The notes under the pieces were generated by a model that searched no databases, was not told the origin of the DNA, and saw nothing but the letters and a program-made list of their open reading frames with translations. A program made the translations under genes and the position numbers. A stretch of DNA of 13,511 bases from Cyanobium sp. (GTDB lineage Bacteria > Cyanobacteriota > Cyanobacteriia > PCC-6307 > Cyanobiaceae), in contig BJHC01000012.1 in the NCBI GenBank assembly GCA_014191535.1, forward strand, positions 1 to 13,511, in the 5' to 3' direction. Positions 6,038-13,511 of this stretch are shown here, piece after piece; position 1 is the first letter of the stretch, and every line of letters begins with the position of its first letter.

Positions 6038-7555
6038 ATGGGAGTGCGAATCCGCCTCGCCGTGCCGTTGTTGCTGGGGTGCGGTGTGTTGCTCGGGGGG
6101 TGCCGACGTGTTGGGGCTGAAGCCCTGACCCATTGGCCGGTGCCGGCGCCACCGGAACCGGTGGGGGTCCAGCCGCAGCTGTGGGTGGCCCTGGCCGCCC
6201 GGCTCGGGGATGCCCCCCTGACCCTGCAAGCCGCCGCGGGATCGCTGCAGCTGCGGGATCAACGGGGTCAGCGGCTGGAGGGGCCTGCGCTGCAGGTGCG
6301 CTGGCGGATGGAGCCGCTGCCCCAGACGCGGTTGATTCAGCGGAGCGTGCTGGGGCCCTTTGCCAGCTATGAGGCGGCCGAACAGGCGGCCCTGGCCTGG
6401 CGTCGCCAGGGGGTGGTGGCCCAGGTGGCCCGCCCCACGGATTGGGAGGTGTGGGCCCCCGCCGCCGCCTCAGCGCCGCGGGGCTTCCAAGCGCGTCAGG
6501 TGGAGCAGCAGGTGGGCCAGCGGCGGGTGCTGCAGGGCCGCTCCGCTGGAGCCTGGCGCAGCCTCGCGGGCCCAGTGCTGCTCCAGGCCCCCCAGGGTCT
6601 GCGCTGGCAGGGGGGCGTGTTTGCGGGGCCGTTCCGGCTGCAGGCCGATGCCAGCGATCGCTGGAGCCTGGTGGAGCAGGTGCCCCTGGAGCGCTACCTG
6701 CTGGGGGTGGTGCCCCATGAGATCGGTGCCGGATCGCCCCCGGCGGCCCTGGCGGCCCAGGCGGTGTTGGCCCGCACCTGGGCCCTGCGGAACCGTGCGC
6801 GCTTCGCCGTGGATGGCTACCACCTCTGCGCCGACACCCAATGCCAGGTGTATGGCGATCCCCGCCAGGCGGGAGCGGCGGTGCGGCGGGCGGTGGCGTC
6901 GACCGCGGGTCGGGTGCTCGCCTGGCGCAGCCAGCCGATCCATGCGGTGTATCACGCCAGCAACGGCGGCGTGGCGGCCGATGAGGATGAAGCCTGGCCC
7001 CTGCCGGAACTGCCCTATCTGGAGGCGTTCCTCGATTGGTCGAGCCTGGGGCGGCCGCCGGTGCGCCTGCCGCTGAGCCGCCCTCAAGACCTCTCCCAGG
7101 TGTTGAGCCGCAGCCAGGGGGCCTATGGGGCCGGCCATCCCCGTTTCCGTTGGCGGCGTTTGATCAGCCAGGACGACCTGCGCCAGGCCCTCGGCGACCG
7201 GGCGGCGGCCCTCGGGGCTCCCCTGCGTCCCCTGGTGTTGGAGCGCGGCGCCAGTGGTCGGGTGGTGCGCCTGGCCATCGCCGGCCCCAAGGGGCAGCAG
7301 GTGCTGGAGCGCGATGCCATCCGCCGCACCCTGCGGCAATTGCCCAGCACCCTGTTTGTGCTGCAGGCGGCGGGCCCGGGCCAGTGGTGGTTTGAGGGGG
7401 GCGGCTTCGGCCATGGGGCCGGTCTGTCCCAGGCCGGCGCCATCGATCTGGCCGGGAGAGGTTGGAGCCTGGAGCGGATTCTCAGCCACTACTACCCGGG
7501 CACCACCCTGATGCCGGTGGACCGGTTGGGGGGCGAGCCCAGCGGCGGCCTTTAA
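6038..7555 (+). CDS. SpoIID/LytB-domain lipoprotein, probable peptidoglycan lytic transglycosylase
   Basis: SpoIID-family enzymes cleave denuded glycan strands of peptidoglycan. The product is 505 residues from the ATG at 6038. The N-terminus is basic then hydrophobic and ends in LLGGC (C22), a plausible lipobox, so it is probably a lipoprotein. A region around residues 102-140 ([20 protein letters not shown], then [13 protein letters not shown]) resembles a SPOR repeat, which would bind peptidoglycan. The SpoIID domain follows. It contains [15 protein letters not shown] at 216-230 with the likely catalytic E228, [18 protein letters not shown] at 236-253, a cysteine pair C264/C269 in [11 protein letters not shown], and the closing [20 protein letters not shown] at 457-476. 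The frame extends upstream to 5858 inside rpmI, but only the ATG at 6038 gives a signal peptide. No clear ribosome-binding site precedes it. The GT2 gene follows after 24 bases. Confidence 0.88.
   Translation: MGVRIRLAVPLLLGCGVLLGGCRRVGAEALTHWPVPAPPEPVGVQPQLWVALAARLGDAPLTLQAAAGSLQLRDQRGQRLEGPALQVRWRMEPLPQTRLIQRSVLGPFASYEAAEQAALAWRRQGVVAQVARPTDWEVWAPAAASAPRGFQARQVEQQVGQRRVLQGRSAGAWRSLAGPVLLQAPQGLRWQGGVFAGPFRLQADASDRWSLVEQVPLERYLLGVVPHEIGAGSPPAALAAQAVLARTWALRNRARFAVDGYHLCADTQCQVYGDPRQAGAAVRRAVASTAGRVLAWRSQPIHAVYHASNGGVAADEDEAWPLPELPYLEAFLDWSSLGRPPVRLPLSRPQDLSQVLSRSQGAYGAGHPRFRWRRLISQDDLRQALGDRAAALGAPLRPLVLERGASGRVVRLAIAGPKGQQVLERDAIRRTLRQLPSTLFVLQAAGPGQWWFEGGGFGHGAGLSQAGAIDLAGRGWSLERILSHYYPGTTLMPVDRLGGEPSGGL
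6651..6664. repeat. HIP1 octamer within a 14-base palindrome
   Basis: GCGATCGC at 6654-6661 is the highly iterated palindrome typical of many cyanobacterial genomes. Here it is extended to the 14-base perfect palindrome CCAGCGATCGCTGG. A second HIP1 copy lies in rplT at 5552-5559. These are the only two I found in the window, fewer than in HIP1-rich cyanobacteria. Confidence 0.7.
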
Positions 7556-7579
7556 AGTTGCCCGATCGCAGCAGAGGCC

Positions 7580-8959
7580 ATGGCCGTTGGCGGCACAGCC
7601 ACAGGAGCTCGCCGTCCCCAGGCCGCCCTCTTTCTGATCGGCTGCTGTGCGGCCGGGGCGGGGCCCCATGTTCTGCCGTTGCAGCAGCAGCTGTGGCCCG
7701 CCATCGCCCTGACCGTGTTGTTGGGGGCCTACGCCCTGCGCACGGTGTTTCTGCCGCTGCTCTCCGGCCCGGATGCCTCCTCCGGCGGGTCGCCTGAGGA
7801 GGCCCCTGTGGCTCCCGAGGGGGGCTGGCCCGCGGTGGATTTGGTGGTGGCCGCCCGTGATGAGCAGGCGGTGATCGGTCGGCTGGTGGAGCGGCTCGTG
7901 GCCCTGCGCTACCCCGCTGAGCGCCTGCGCATCTGGGTGGTGGATGACGGCAGTGAGGACGGCACCGCTGCGGTGCTTGAGGCCTGTCAGCGCACTGTTC
8001 CCCAGCTGCAGGTGCTGCGCCGCAGTCGCGATGCCGGCGGCGGCAAATCCGGGGCGCTGAATGCGGTGTTGCCCCAGCTCCAGGGCCGTTGGCTGCTGGT
8101 GCTGGATGCCGATGCCCAGCTCCAGCCGGACCTGCTGGAGCGGTTGGTGGGCTTCGCTGAGCAGGGCAGTTGGTCGGCCGTGCAGTTGCGCAAGGCGGTG
8201 GTGAATGCGGATCAGAACCTGCTCACCCGCGCCCAAGCCATGGAGATGGCCCTGGATGCGGTGATCCAGCAGGGTCGTCTGCGCAGCGGCGGGGTGGTGG
8301 AGTTGCGGGGCAATGGCCAGCTGCTGCAACGCCAGGCGGTGCTCGGTTGTGAGGGCTTCAACGAGGCCACCGTCACCGACGACCTCGATCTGAGCTTCCG
8401 TCTGCTGGTCACCGGCCAACCCGTGGCCGTGCTTTGGAACCCTCCGGTTCAGGAGGAGGCGGTCACCTCCCTGGCGGCCCTGTGGCGCCAGCGGCAGCGC
8501 TGGGCTGAAGGGGGGCTGCAGCGTTTCTTCGACTACTGGGGGCAGCTCACCGGTCCGCAGCTGGGGGCCGGCGTGAAGCTGGATCTGCTCAGCTTCTTCC
8601 TGTTGCAGTACGCCCTGCCGGTGATGGCGGTGGCCGATCTGTTCACCGCAGCGCTCACCCGTTCGGCCCCGGTGATGTGGCCGCTGTCGTTCGTGGCCTT
8701 TGGCCTCTCCGGCGGCGCCATCCTGGTGGGTTGCCGGCGCCGCAACGAGGGCCCGGAACTACCGGGGATGCATCCGTTCAACCTGGCCCTCGGGATCGCC
8801 TATCTGGGCCACTGGTTTGTGGTGATCCCCTACACCAGCCTGCGCATGGCGCTGCTGCCGAAGCGCCTGGTGTGGGCCAAGACCCAGCACGCCGGTCAGG
8901 AGGCCGCCGCGGTTGAGCTGGCGGCCGAGGACACGGACCTCAGCACCCAGGTGCTCTGA
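7580..8959 (+). CDS. mgdA: GT2 membrane glycosyltransferase, probable monoglucosyldiacylglycerol synthase (MgdA-like)
   Basis: The 459-residue product is a processive-type GT2 enzyme with all four signature sites: DDG at 122-124 (WVVDDGSEDGT), DAD at 176-178 (LVLDADAQ), TDDLD at 266-270, and QRQRW at 304-308. There is a hydrophobic segment before the catalytic domain (about 38-61) and three or four after it (about 333-357, 366-384, 400-420). The stretches GGGKSGALNAVLPQ, MALDAVIQQ, ELRGNGQLL and RWAEGGLQRFFDYW resemble, as I remember it, Synechocystis Sll1377. That enzyme transfers glucose to diacylglycerol as the first step to MGDG in cyanobacteria. It could instead be a polysaccharide synthase-like GT2. 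It starts with ATG at 7580, 24 bases after the SpoIID-type gene; a weak AGAGG lies very close to the ATG. Confidence 0.75.
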   Translation: MAVGGTATGARRPQAALFLIGCCAAGAGPHVLPLQQQLWPAIALTVLLGAYALRTVFLPLLSGPDASSGGSPEEAPVAPEGGWPAVDLVVAARDEQAVIGRLVERLVALRYPAERLRIWVVDDGSEDGTAAVLEACQRTVPQLQVLRRSRDAGGGKSGALNAVLPQLQGRWLLVLDADAQLQPDLLERLVGFAEQGSWSAVQLRKAVVNADQNLLTRAQAMEMALDAVIQQGRLRSGGVVELRGNGQLLQRQAVLGCEGFNEATVTDDLDLSFRLLVTGQPVAVLWNPPVQEEAVTSLAALWRQRQRWAEGGLQRFFDYWGQLTGPQLGAGVKLDLLSFFLLQYALPVMAVADLFTAALTRSAPVMWPLSFVAFGLSGGAILVGCRRRNEGPELPGMHPFNLALGIAYLGHWFVVIPYTSLRMALLPKRLVWAKTQHAGQEAAAVELAAEDTDLSTQVL

Positions 8960-8986
8960 GCTGCCGTTCGGGCAGCCGGGAGCCCG
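8960..8986. terminator. Hairpin between convergent mgdA-like gene and dnaX
   Basis: GCTGCC (8960-8965) and GGCAGC (8971-8976) form a six-base stem around GTTCG, starting on the base after the mgdA-like stop. A second mini-hairpin, CGGG-AG-CCCG, follows at 8977-8986. Together they fill most of the 33-base gap between the two stop codons, which suits a bidirectional terminator. No T-run is present. Confidence 0.5.
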
Positions 8987-8992
8987 CAGCGT

Positions 8993-10774
8993 TCAGCTGG
9001 CCTCCAGCTCCGGAATGGGGCCGTCCAGGGCCACCACCTCGCCGTTGAAGAACTCCGCCAGGCGCTTGGCCTGGTCATCCAGCTGGCTGGGTTGGGGGCG
9101 CGGTTGCTCGGTTGCCGGTGCCGCCGCGGCTTCGGGTTCGGCTGCAGGCAGGGGGTCTGCCGCCGGAACCGGCACTGGTGCCGGCTCGCGCACCACCGGA
9201 GCGGTGACCGCTGCCGGCGGCGGCGTGGGGCGTGGCACCGGCGGCGGGTTGCCACCGGCCTCCAGCACCAGCTGCCGCGGACTGCCGATTGCCGTGGCGA
9301 TGGCCTGCTCCAGCAGGGCCTGGCGCCCCTGCACCATGGCCATCCAGTTGCCGGCCACCTGCACCACGGCCCGTTGCTGATCCAGGCGCACCAGCTGGGC
9401 CTGCTGCGAGAGCAGCATCCGGGTGGAGGGCAGCTCCAGGCCCGCCAGGATCTGCTGCCAGAGCTCATCGAGGTTGAGGCTGTCCGCGGCAGGGGCCACG
9501 GGCGGTTCGCTCGGGGCGGCGGCCATGGGCGCAGCCACGGGTGCAGCGACCGGGGCCGCCGGCTGGACCGGAGGGGCTGTGGGTTGGGGCGCCGGGGCCG
9601 CCGCGGGGGCGGGCACGGGCGTGGGTGTGGGGGCCGCTGGAGCGGGTGCGGGTGCCGGGGCGGTCGCTGCGGCTGCGGGGGCTTCGCTCAGCAGCCCCAG
9701 CAACAGCACCTCCAGCCAGAGACGGGGCTGCACGCTTTGCCGCAACTGCTGCTCGCTGCCCTTGAGCTGGGCTTGCCAGTGCAGCAGCCGGGCCTTGCCA
9801 ATGCGCCGCGCCAGGGTGGGCAGCTCAGGCCGCACCTGGGGGGACACGCTGGTGAGCTCCAGGCGCTCCGGGGCCACGCCCGCCAGCACGAGATCCCGCA
9901 GCATGCCCGCCAGGCCCTGCAGCACGGCCCCGGGCTCTCGGCCCCGTTCCAGCAGGGTGCGACTGGCTTCGATCACCCCCAGCGGTTCGCTGGCCGCCAG
10001 GGCGGTGGCCAGCTGCAGCAGCTCCTGCTCGGGCACGGCCCCCAGCAGGTCCCACACGGCCATGGGCTCCACCGGCGGCGGCAACAGGCTGAGCTGATCC
10101 AGCAGGCTTTCGGCATCGCGCAGCCCGCCCTGGGCCCGCTGGGCCACCACATGCAGGGCTTCCGCGGTGATGCCGATCTGCTCCTGTTCGGCGATCCAGC
10201 CCAGGTGCTGCTCCAGCGCATCGAGGGGGATGCGGCGGAAATCAAACCGCTGGCAACGGCTGAGGATCGTGGGCAACACCCGTTGGGGGTCGGTGGTGGC
10301 CAGCACGAACACCACCCGCGGCGGCGGCTCCTCCAGGGTTTTGAGCAGGGCGTTGAAGGCCGCCGTGGAGAGCATGTGGCACTCGTCCACCACGTAGACC
10401 TTCCAGCGGGCCTGCACCGGGGCGAAGCGGGAGCGCTCGATCAGCTCACGGATGTTGTCGACGCCCGTGTTGGAGGCGGCGTCGATCTCGATCACATCCA
10501 GGGCGTTGCCGGCGGCGATGGAGGTGCACAGTTCGCAGACCCCGCAGGGCTCAGGGGTGGGGCCGTCGCTGCCGATGCAGTTGAGCGAGCGGGCCAGGAT
10601 GCGGGCGCTGGAGGTTTTGCCGGTGCCCCGCGGCCCGCTGAACAGATAGGCCGGGGCGATCCGCCCGGAGCGCAGCGCATTGCCGAGGGTGGCCGCAATC
10701 GCCTCCTGCCCCACCAGCTGGTCGAAGCGCTGGGGGCGGTACTTGTGATGGAGCGGTTGGTAGGCGGCCGGCAT
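8993..10774 (-). CDS. dnaX: DnaX, DNA polymerase III gamma/tau subunit
   Basis: DnaX is the ATPase of the clamp loader that places the beta clamp on DNA and ties the polymerase to the replisome. The 593-residue product opens with YRPQRFDQLVGQEA. It has Walker A GPRGTGKT at 47-54, the zinc-binding cysteines C66, C77, C80 and C83, Walker B VVDECH at 128-133, sensor 1 LATTD at 158-162, the arginine-finger SRC at 172-174, and sensor 2 GGLRDAES at 216-223. The collar domain runs to about 362. It is followed by an Ala/Pro-rich linker (364-430), a folded segment (431-507), a second Ala/Pro-rich linker (508-562) and a short tail. There is no intein at the ATPase motifs, unlike some cyanobacterial DnaX proteins. 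It starts with ATG at 10774-10772, 9 bases after the preceding stop, so translation is probably coupled. Confidence 0.96.
   Translation of the reverse strand: MPAAYQPLHHKYRPQRFDQLVGQEAIAATLGNALRSGRIAPAYLFSGPRGTGKTSSARILARSLNCIGSDGPTPEPCGVCELCTSIAAGNALDVIEIDAASNTGVDNIRELIERSRFAPVQARWKVYVVDECHMLSTAAFNALLKTLEEPPPRVVFVLATTDPQRVLPTILSRCQRFDFRRIPLDALEQHLGWIAEQEQIGITAEALHVVAQRAQGGLRDAESLLDQLSLLPPPVEPMAVWDLLGAVPEQELLQLATALAASEPLGVIEASRTLLERGREPGAVLQGLAGMLRDLVLAGVAPERLELTSVSPQVRPELPTLARRIGKARLLHWQAQLKGSEQQLRQSVQPRLWLEVLLLGLLSEAPAAAATAPAPAPAPAAPTPTPVPAPAAAPAPQPTAPPVQPAAPVAAPVAAPMAAAPSEPPVAPAADSLNLDELWQQILAGLELPSTRMLLSQQAQLVRLDQQRAVVQVAGNWMAMVQGRQALLEQAIATAIGSPRQLVLEAGGNPPPVPRPTPPPAAVTAPVVREPAPVPVPAADPLPAAEPEAAAAPATEQPRPQPSQLDDQAKRLAEFFNGEVVALDGPIPELEAS
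9485..9685 (-). repeat. Low-complexity Ala/Pro-coding tract in dnaX
   Basis: This tract encodes DnaX residues 364-430, made almost only of Ala, Pro, Thr and Val in irregular AP, PAP and TP units. At the DNA level it is a GC-rich imperfect repeat built from GCC, GCG, CCC and CCG codons. A second such tract, for residues 508-562, lies at 9089-9253. These are disordered linkers, not separate elements. Confidence 0.8.
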
Positions 10775-10783
10775 GGCTGGAGG

Positions 10784-11428
10784 TTAGGGGCCGCTGCCGG
10801 GGTCCAGCAGTCGCTCCAGCCTGGCCTCGAGTTCCTCCACTTCGCTCAGTTGATCGGCCAGCTTCTGGGCCGCCAGCCGCAGGGCGGATGGTCCATCGGG
10901 TTCCCCCCAGCGGGCCTCCGCCTTGGCCAGCTCCGTCTCCAGCCGTTGCTGCAGCTTCTGCCGCAGCTCATCCAGCTGCTGCAGGCTGCGCCGGGCCAGC
11001 TCCGGATCCAGGCGCATCCCCTGCCGCAGCAGCAGTCGGGCACCACTGAGCACCGCCGCCGGCAGCCACTGCCCCACCGCCAGGGCCCCCAGGCTGCTGG
11101 TCTGCAGCCAGTCCTCCACCTGGGCGCTGCGGTGCCGGCCGGTTTTGCACCAGTGGGCGAAGTGCTCGCAGTTGTTGAACAGCAGGTTGTAGTTCTGCTC
11201 CCCCAGCCGCCCCATGGCCCGCCGCAGGGTGGTGCCGGCCGGGGAGCAGGCGTTCGCTGCGTAGGGCACCACGCTGATCGGTAGGCCGCGGCTGAACTCC
11301 TCCAGGGGGCTGCGCAGGATCTGCCGCCCCTCCAGGTAGTGGGCCACGGTGCCGTCGCCCAGATCAATGCCGTGGTGCTGGAACAGCCCGTGCTGGCGGG
11401 GCACCTGCAGGTGATCGGCGGCGGCCAT
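10784..11428 (-). CDS. LRAT/NlpC-P60-type (permuted papain-fold) protein with coiled-coil tail
   Basis: The 214-residue product begins with a lecithin:retinol acyltransferase-like domain, a circularly permuted member of the NlpC/P60 thiol-hydrolase superfamily. Visible motifs are FQHHGIDLGDGTVAHYLEG (16-34), with candidate catalytic H18/H19 and H30, and LLFNNCEHFAHWCKTG (82-97), with the nucleophile candidate C87 and H89. These give a plausible Cys-His active site. After a hydrophobic stretch (about 112-135) the C-terminal third (137-210) is a charged, heptad-like helical region rich in Leu, Glu, Gln and Arg, likely coiled coil. The substrate is unknown; relatives act on lipids or amide bonds. 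It starts with ATG at 11428-11426, 15 bases after the clpX stop and with AGGGG just upstream, and ends 9 bases before dnaX. It is therefore probably co-transcribed with both. Confidence 0.8.
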   Translation of the reverse strand: MAAADHLQVPRQHGLFQHHGIDLGDGTVAHYLEGRQILRSPLEEFSRGLPISVVPYAANACSPAGTTLRRAMGRLGEQNYNLLFNNCEHFAHWCKTGRHRSAQVEDWLQTSSLGALAVGQWLPAAVLSGARLLLRQGMRLDPELARRSLQQLDELRQKLQQRLETELAKAEARWGEPDGPSALRLAAQKLADQLSEVEELEARLERLLDPGSGP

Positions 11429-11443
11429 GGTGGCCCCTGGGGA

Positions 11444-12799
11444 TCAGGCGGATTCCTGCTGGGGCGCGTCGCTGCCGGGCAGGGACAGCACCTTGGCCTT
11501 GGTGCGCTCCTCCACCAGGTCGCGGGTCACGGTGAAGGTCTTGGTGCTCTTGTCGGAGGGCAGGTCGTACATCAGATCGAGCATCAGCTCCTCGACGATG
11601 CCCCGCAGGGCCCGGGCGCCGGTCTTGCGGCGGTGGGCTTCGGCGGCGATGGCCTCCACCGCTCCGGGTTCGAAGTCCAGGCGCACATCGTCCATGCTCA
11701 GCAGCGTCTGGAACTGCTTCACCAGGGCATCCCGCGGCTCGGTGAGGATGGCCTCGAGGGCGTGGGTGTCCAGCGGCTCCAGCACCGCGCTCACCGGCAG
11801 ACGGCCGATGAATTCGGGGATCAGCCCGTACTTCACCAGGTCGTCCGGCTCCAGGTTGCGCAGCACGTGGGCCGCCTGTTGGTCCTTGCCGTGGCGGCTG
11901 CGGCCGCGGCCCCCCTCGGGGATGAAGCCGATGGCATTGCGTCCCAGGCGCCGTTGCACCACGTCTTCGAGGCCCACGAAGGCGCCACCGCAGATGAACA
12001 GGATCTGGCTGGTGTCGATCTGAATGCAGTCCTGGTAAGGATGCTTGCGTCCCCCCTGGGGGGGCACATTGGCCACGGTGCCCTCCAGCAGCTTGAGCAG
12101 GGCCTGTTGCACGCCCTCGCCGGAGACATCCCGGGTGATCGAGGGGTTCTCGCTCTTGCGGGCGATCTTGTCGATTTCGTCGATGTAGATGATGCCCCGC
12201 TGGGCCTGATCCACATCCAGATCGGCCTTCTGCAGCAGCCGCAGCAGGATGTTCTCCACGTCCTCACCCACGTAGCCCGCTTCGGTGAGGGTGGTGGCAT
12301 CGGCCACGGCGAAGGGCACGTCGAGCAGTTCCGCCAGGGTCTGGGCCAGCAGGGTCTTGCCGCAGCCGGTGGGGCCGATCAGCAGGATGTTGCTCTTGTG
12401 CAGCCGCGTGGCGGTCTGGCTGGTTTCCCCTTTGCCATCCCCCTGCCAGGCCAGGCGTTTGTAGTGGTTGTAAACGGCCACCGAGAGCACCTTCTTGGCC
12501 TCCTCCTGGCCCACCACCTGGGCATCGAGGTGGGCCTTGATCTCCCGGGGCTTGGGGATTTCCGCGAGGGTCGGGGCGGGCTTGCTGGTTTTCTTGGCGG
12601 GGGCCTTGCCCTTGGCCTCAGCGCTCTGGCGGCCGCCGCCGCTGCCCTGGCCTTCCACCAGTTCCTCGTCGAGGATCTCGTTGCAGAGATCGATGCACTC
12701 GTCGCAGATGTAGACCCCCGGGCCGGCGATCAGCTTGCGCACCTGATCCTGCGACTTGCCGCAGAACGAGCACTTCAGGTGGGCATCGAACTTGGCCAT
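11444..12799 (-). CDS. clpX: ClpX, ATP-dependent unfoldase subunit of ClpXP
   Basis: ClpX recognises, unfolds and threads proteins into the ClpP chamber. The 451-residue product has the N-terminal zinc domain with C10, C13, C32 and C35 ([14 protein letters not shown]). A Gly/Lys/Ala-rich linker follows at about 50-75. The AAA+ core has Walker A GPTGCGKT at 142-149, the pore loop GYVGEDVE at 175-182, Walker B IIYIDEID at 203-210, RKH at 251-253, the ClpP-binding IGF loop at 290-292, EFIGRLP at 329-335, and sensor 2 GARALR at 394-399. All key residues are present. It starts with ATG at 12799-12797, 120 bases after the clpP stop. That gap contains a hairpin and may hold its own promoter. Confidence 0.97.
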   Translation of the reverse strand: MAKFDAHLKCSFCGKSQDQVRKLIAGPGVYICDECIDLCNEILDEELVEGQGSGGGRQSAEAKGKAPAKKTSKPAPTLAEIPKPREIKAHLDAQVVGQEEAKKVLSVAVYNHYKRLAWQGDGKGETSQTATRLHKSNILLIGPTGCGKTLLAQTLAELLDVPFAVADATTLTEAGYVGEDVENILLRLLQKADLDVDQAQRGIIYIDEIDKIARKSENPSITRDVSGEGVQQALLKLLEGTVANVPPQGGRKHPYQDCIQIDTSQILFICGGAFVGLEDVVQRRLGRNAIGFIPEGGRGRSRHGKDQQAAHVLRNLEPDDLVKYGLIPEFIGRLPVSAVLEPLDTHALEAILTEPRDALVKQFQTLLSMDDVRLDFEPGAVEAIAAEAHRRKTGARALRGIVEELMLDLMYDLPSDKSTKTFTVTRDLVEERTKAKVLSLPGSDAPQQESA

Positions 12800-12875
12800 C
12801 GGGCGGGGCGGCGACGAGGTGGCTGGAGAGCCGTTGGGGAAACCTCTGGGGAGGTAGGGCTGTGGGCCCGAAACT

Positions 12876-12897
12876 CCAGGATCGACCCGATCCCTGG
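12876..12897. other. Stem-loop in the clpP-clpX intercistronic gap
   Basis: Reading the plus strand, CCAGGATCG (12876-12884) pairs with CGATCCCTGG (12888-12897), giving nine base pairs with one bulged C and a three-base loop (ACC). In the transcript direction it begins 22 bases after the clpP stop codon. It lacks a T-run. It could partly terminate, protect the clpP 3' end, or mark an RNA processing site. Confidence 0.45.
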
Positions 12898-12919
12898 CTT
12901 CGTCAGCCGTCCTTAAGGA

Positions 12920-13511
12920 TCAAACCGGGCTGCCGTCGGTGACGACGCGGTCGATCAGGCCGTATTGAACCGCTTCCGCCGGGGAAAGGAAGTAGTCGCG
13001 GTCGGTGTCTTCGGCGATCTTCTCCAGCGGTTGGCCGGTGTGCTCCGCCAGCAGGCCGTTGAGGGTGTCCTTGAGGAACAGGATTTCCTTGGCCTGGATT
13101 TCGATGTCCACCGCCTGGCCCTGGGCACCGCCGAGGGGTTGGTGGATCATGATCCGCGCGTTGGGCAGGGCCAGCCGCTTGCCCTTGGTGCCGCCGGAGA
13201 GCAGGAAGGCGCCCATGGAGGCGGCCAGGCCGTAGCAGATGGTCACCACATCGGGAGCCACCTGCTGCATGGTGTCGTAGATCGCCAGGCCCGCCGTCAC
13301 GGAGCCGCCCGGGGAGTTCACGTAGATCTGAATGTCCTTCTCGGGGTCTTCGGCCTCGAGGAAGAGCAGCTGGGCCACCAGGGCATCGGCCACCTGGTCG
13401 TCGATGCCGGTGCCCAAAAAGATGATGCGTTCGCGCAGCAGGCGCGAATAGATGTCGAAGGCCCGATCGCCGCGGCCCGACTGCTCCACCACCGTGGGCA
13501 GCACGCCCGGG
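12920..13511 (-). CDS. clpP: ClpP, ATP-dependent protease proteolytic subunit (5' end outside the window)
   Basis: ClpP is the serine peptidase barrel that partners ClpX or ClpC. At least 194 residues are visible. Numbering from the GTG at 13504, the catalytic triad is S96 (GLAASMGAF), H121 (MIHQPLGG) and D170 ([13 protein letters not shown]). The oligomerisation and substrate-groove motif [20 protein letters not shown] is at 61-80. I think the GTG at 13504 is an internal valine. The frame stays open to the edge and reads Pro-Gly before it, and marine picocyanobacterial ClpP2 proteins, as I recall, carry an N-terminal extension ending in a similar Pro-Gly-x-Leu-Pro. Cyanobacteria have several ClpP paralogues plus inactive ClpR; the intact triad excludes ClpR, and adjacency to clpX points to the ClpX-associated paralogue. 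Confidence 0.93.
   Translation of the reverse strand, partial: PGVLPTVVEQSGRGDRAFDIYSRLLRERIIFLGTGIDDQVADALVAQLLFLEAEDPEKDIQIYVNSPGGSVTAGLAIYDTMQQVAPDVVTICYGLAASMGAFLLSGGTKGKRLALPNARIMIHQPLGGAQGQAVDIEIQAKEILFLKDTLNGLLAEHTGQPLEKIAEDTDRDYFLSPAEAVQYGLIDRVVTDGSPV

Noticed and set aside
6470..8419. 649-codon open frame on the minus strand across the SpoIID and GT2 genes
   Set aside because: It runs through two genes with clear motifs and the gap between them. Its product is His/Gln/Gly-rich with no family features.
9365..9500. Programmed frameshift site in dnaX producing a short gamma form
   Set aside because: I see no A-rich slippery heptamer after the ATPase domain; the region is GC-rich Ala/Pro coding sequence.
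9092..11284. 730-codon open frame on the plus strand across dnaX and the LRAT gene
   Set aside because: It is the antisense shadow of two well-supported genes. Its product is rich in His, Gln, Gly and Arg with no recognisable domain, as expected from the complement of GC-rich codons.
11339..12916. 525-codon open frame on the plus strand across clpX
   Set aside because: It is antisense to clpX, which has every diagnostic motif. The low-complexity product is typical of GC-rich antisense frames.
13502..13504. GTG at 13504 as the clpP start
   Set aside because: The frame continues to the window edge with Pro-Gly before it, which resembles the N-terminal extension of picocyanobacterial ClpP2. 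It is more likely an internal valine.
1..13511. CRISPR arrays, insertion sequences, tRNA or rRNA genes, prophage or defence genes
   Set aside because: I found no regularly spaced repeats, transposase-like product, terminal inverted repeats, or tRNA-like cloverleaf. The sequence is almost wholly filled by the genes listed.

Overview
This is a GC-rich, densely coding piece of a cyanobacterial chromosome, most likely from a picocyanobacterium of the Cyanobium/Synechococcus group. The lineage call rests on content. There is a complete sulfolipid pair (SqdB and SqdX), a GT2 enzyme resembling the cyanobacterial monoglucosyldiacylglycerol synthase, a Ycf37-like TPR protein, a Psb34-like small photosystem protein, and a ClpP of the cyanobacterial type next to ClpX. 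The two copies of the cyanobacterial HIP1 octamer GCGATCGC are consistent with this but sparse. There are fourteen genes, no intergenic gap longer than about 120 bases, and no RNA gene, mobile element or CRISPR array that I can see. The host group is inferred from remembered family features, not from a search.

Layout. 1-740 (+) is the C-terminal half of a penicillin-binding protein 2, whose 3' end overlaps the convergent sqdX gene. 706-3085 (-) is the sqdB-sqdX pair for sulfoquinovosyldiacylglycerol synthesis. 3153-3320 (-) is a 55-residue Psb34-like membrane protein. 3390-4229 (-) is thiG. 4307-4789 (+) is an unrecognised, probably exported protein. 4805-5946 (-) is an rpmI-rplT-ycf37-like unit. 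6038-8959 (+) is a tandem pair, a SpoIID-type lytic transglycosylase lipoprotein and the GT2 glycolipid synthase. 8993-13511 (-) is a run clpP-clpX-LRAT-dnaX, with clpP cut by the window edge.

How they fit together. Two themes recur. One is thylakoid lipid and photosystem upkeep: SqdB/SqdX for the sulfolipid, the probable MgdA for the first step toward galactolipid, and Ycf37-like and Psb34-like proteins for photosystem assembly. The other is cell wall and housekeeping: PBP2 and SpoIID for peptidoglycan, ClpXP for proteolysis, DnaX for the replication clamp loader, ThiG for thiamine, and L35/L20 for the ribosome.

I do not see an undescribed multi-gene system. The items most worth a second look are the LRAT/NlpC-type protein with a coiled-coil tail between clpX and dnaX, the small Psb34-like gene, the unrecognised exported protein at 4307-4789, a 22-base perfect palindrome inside thiG, and several hairpins at gene ends.
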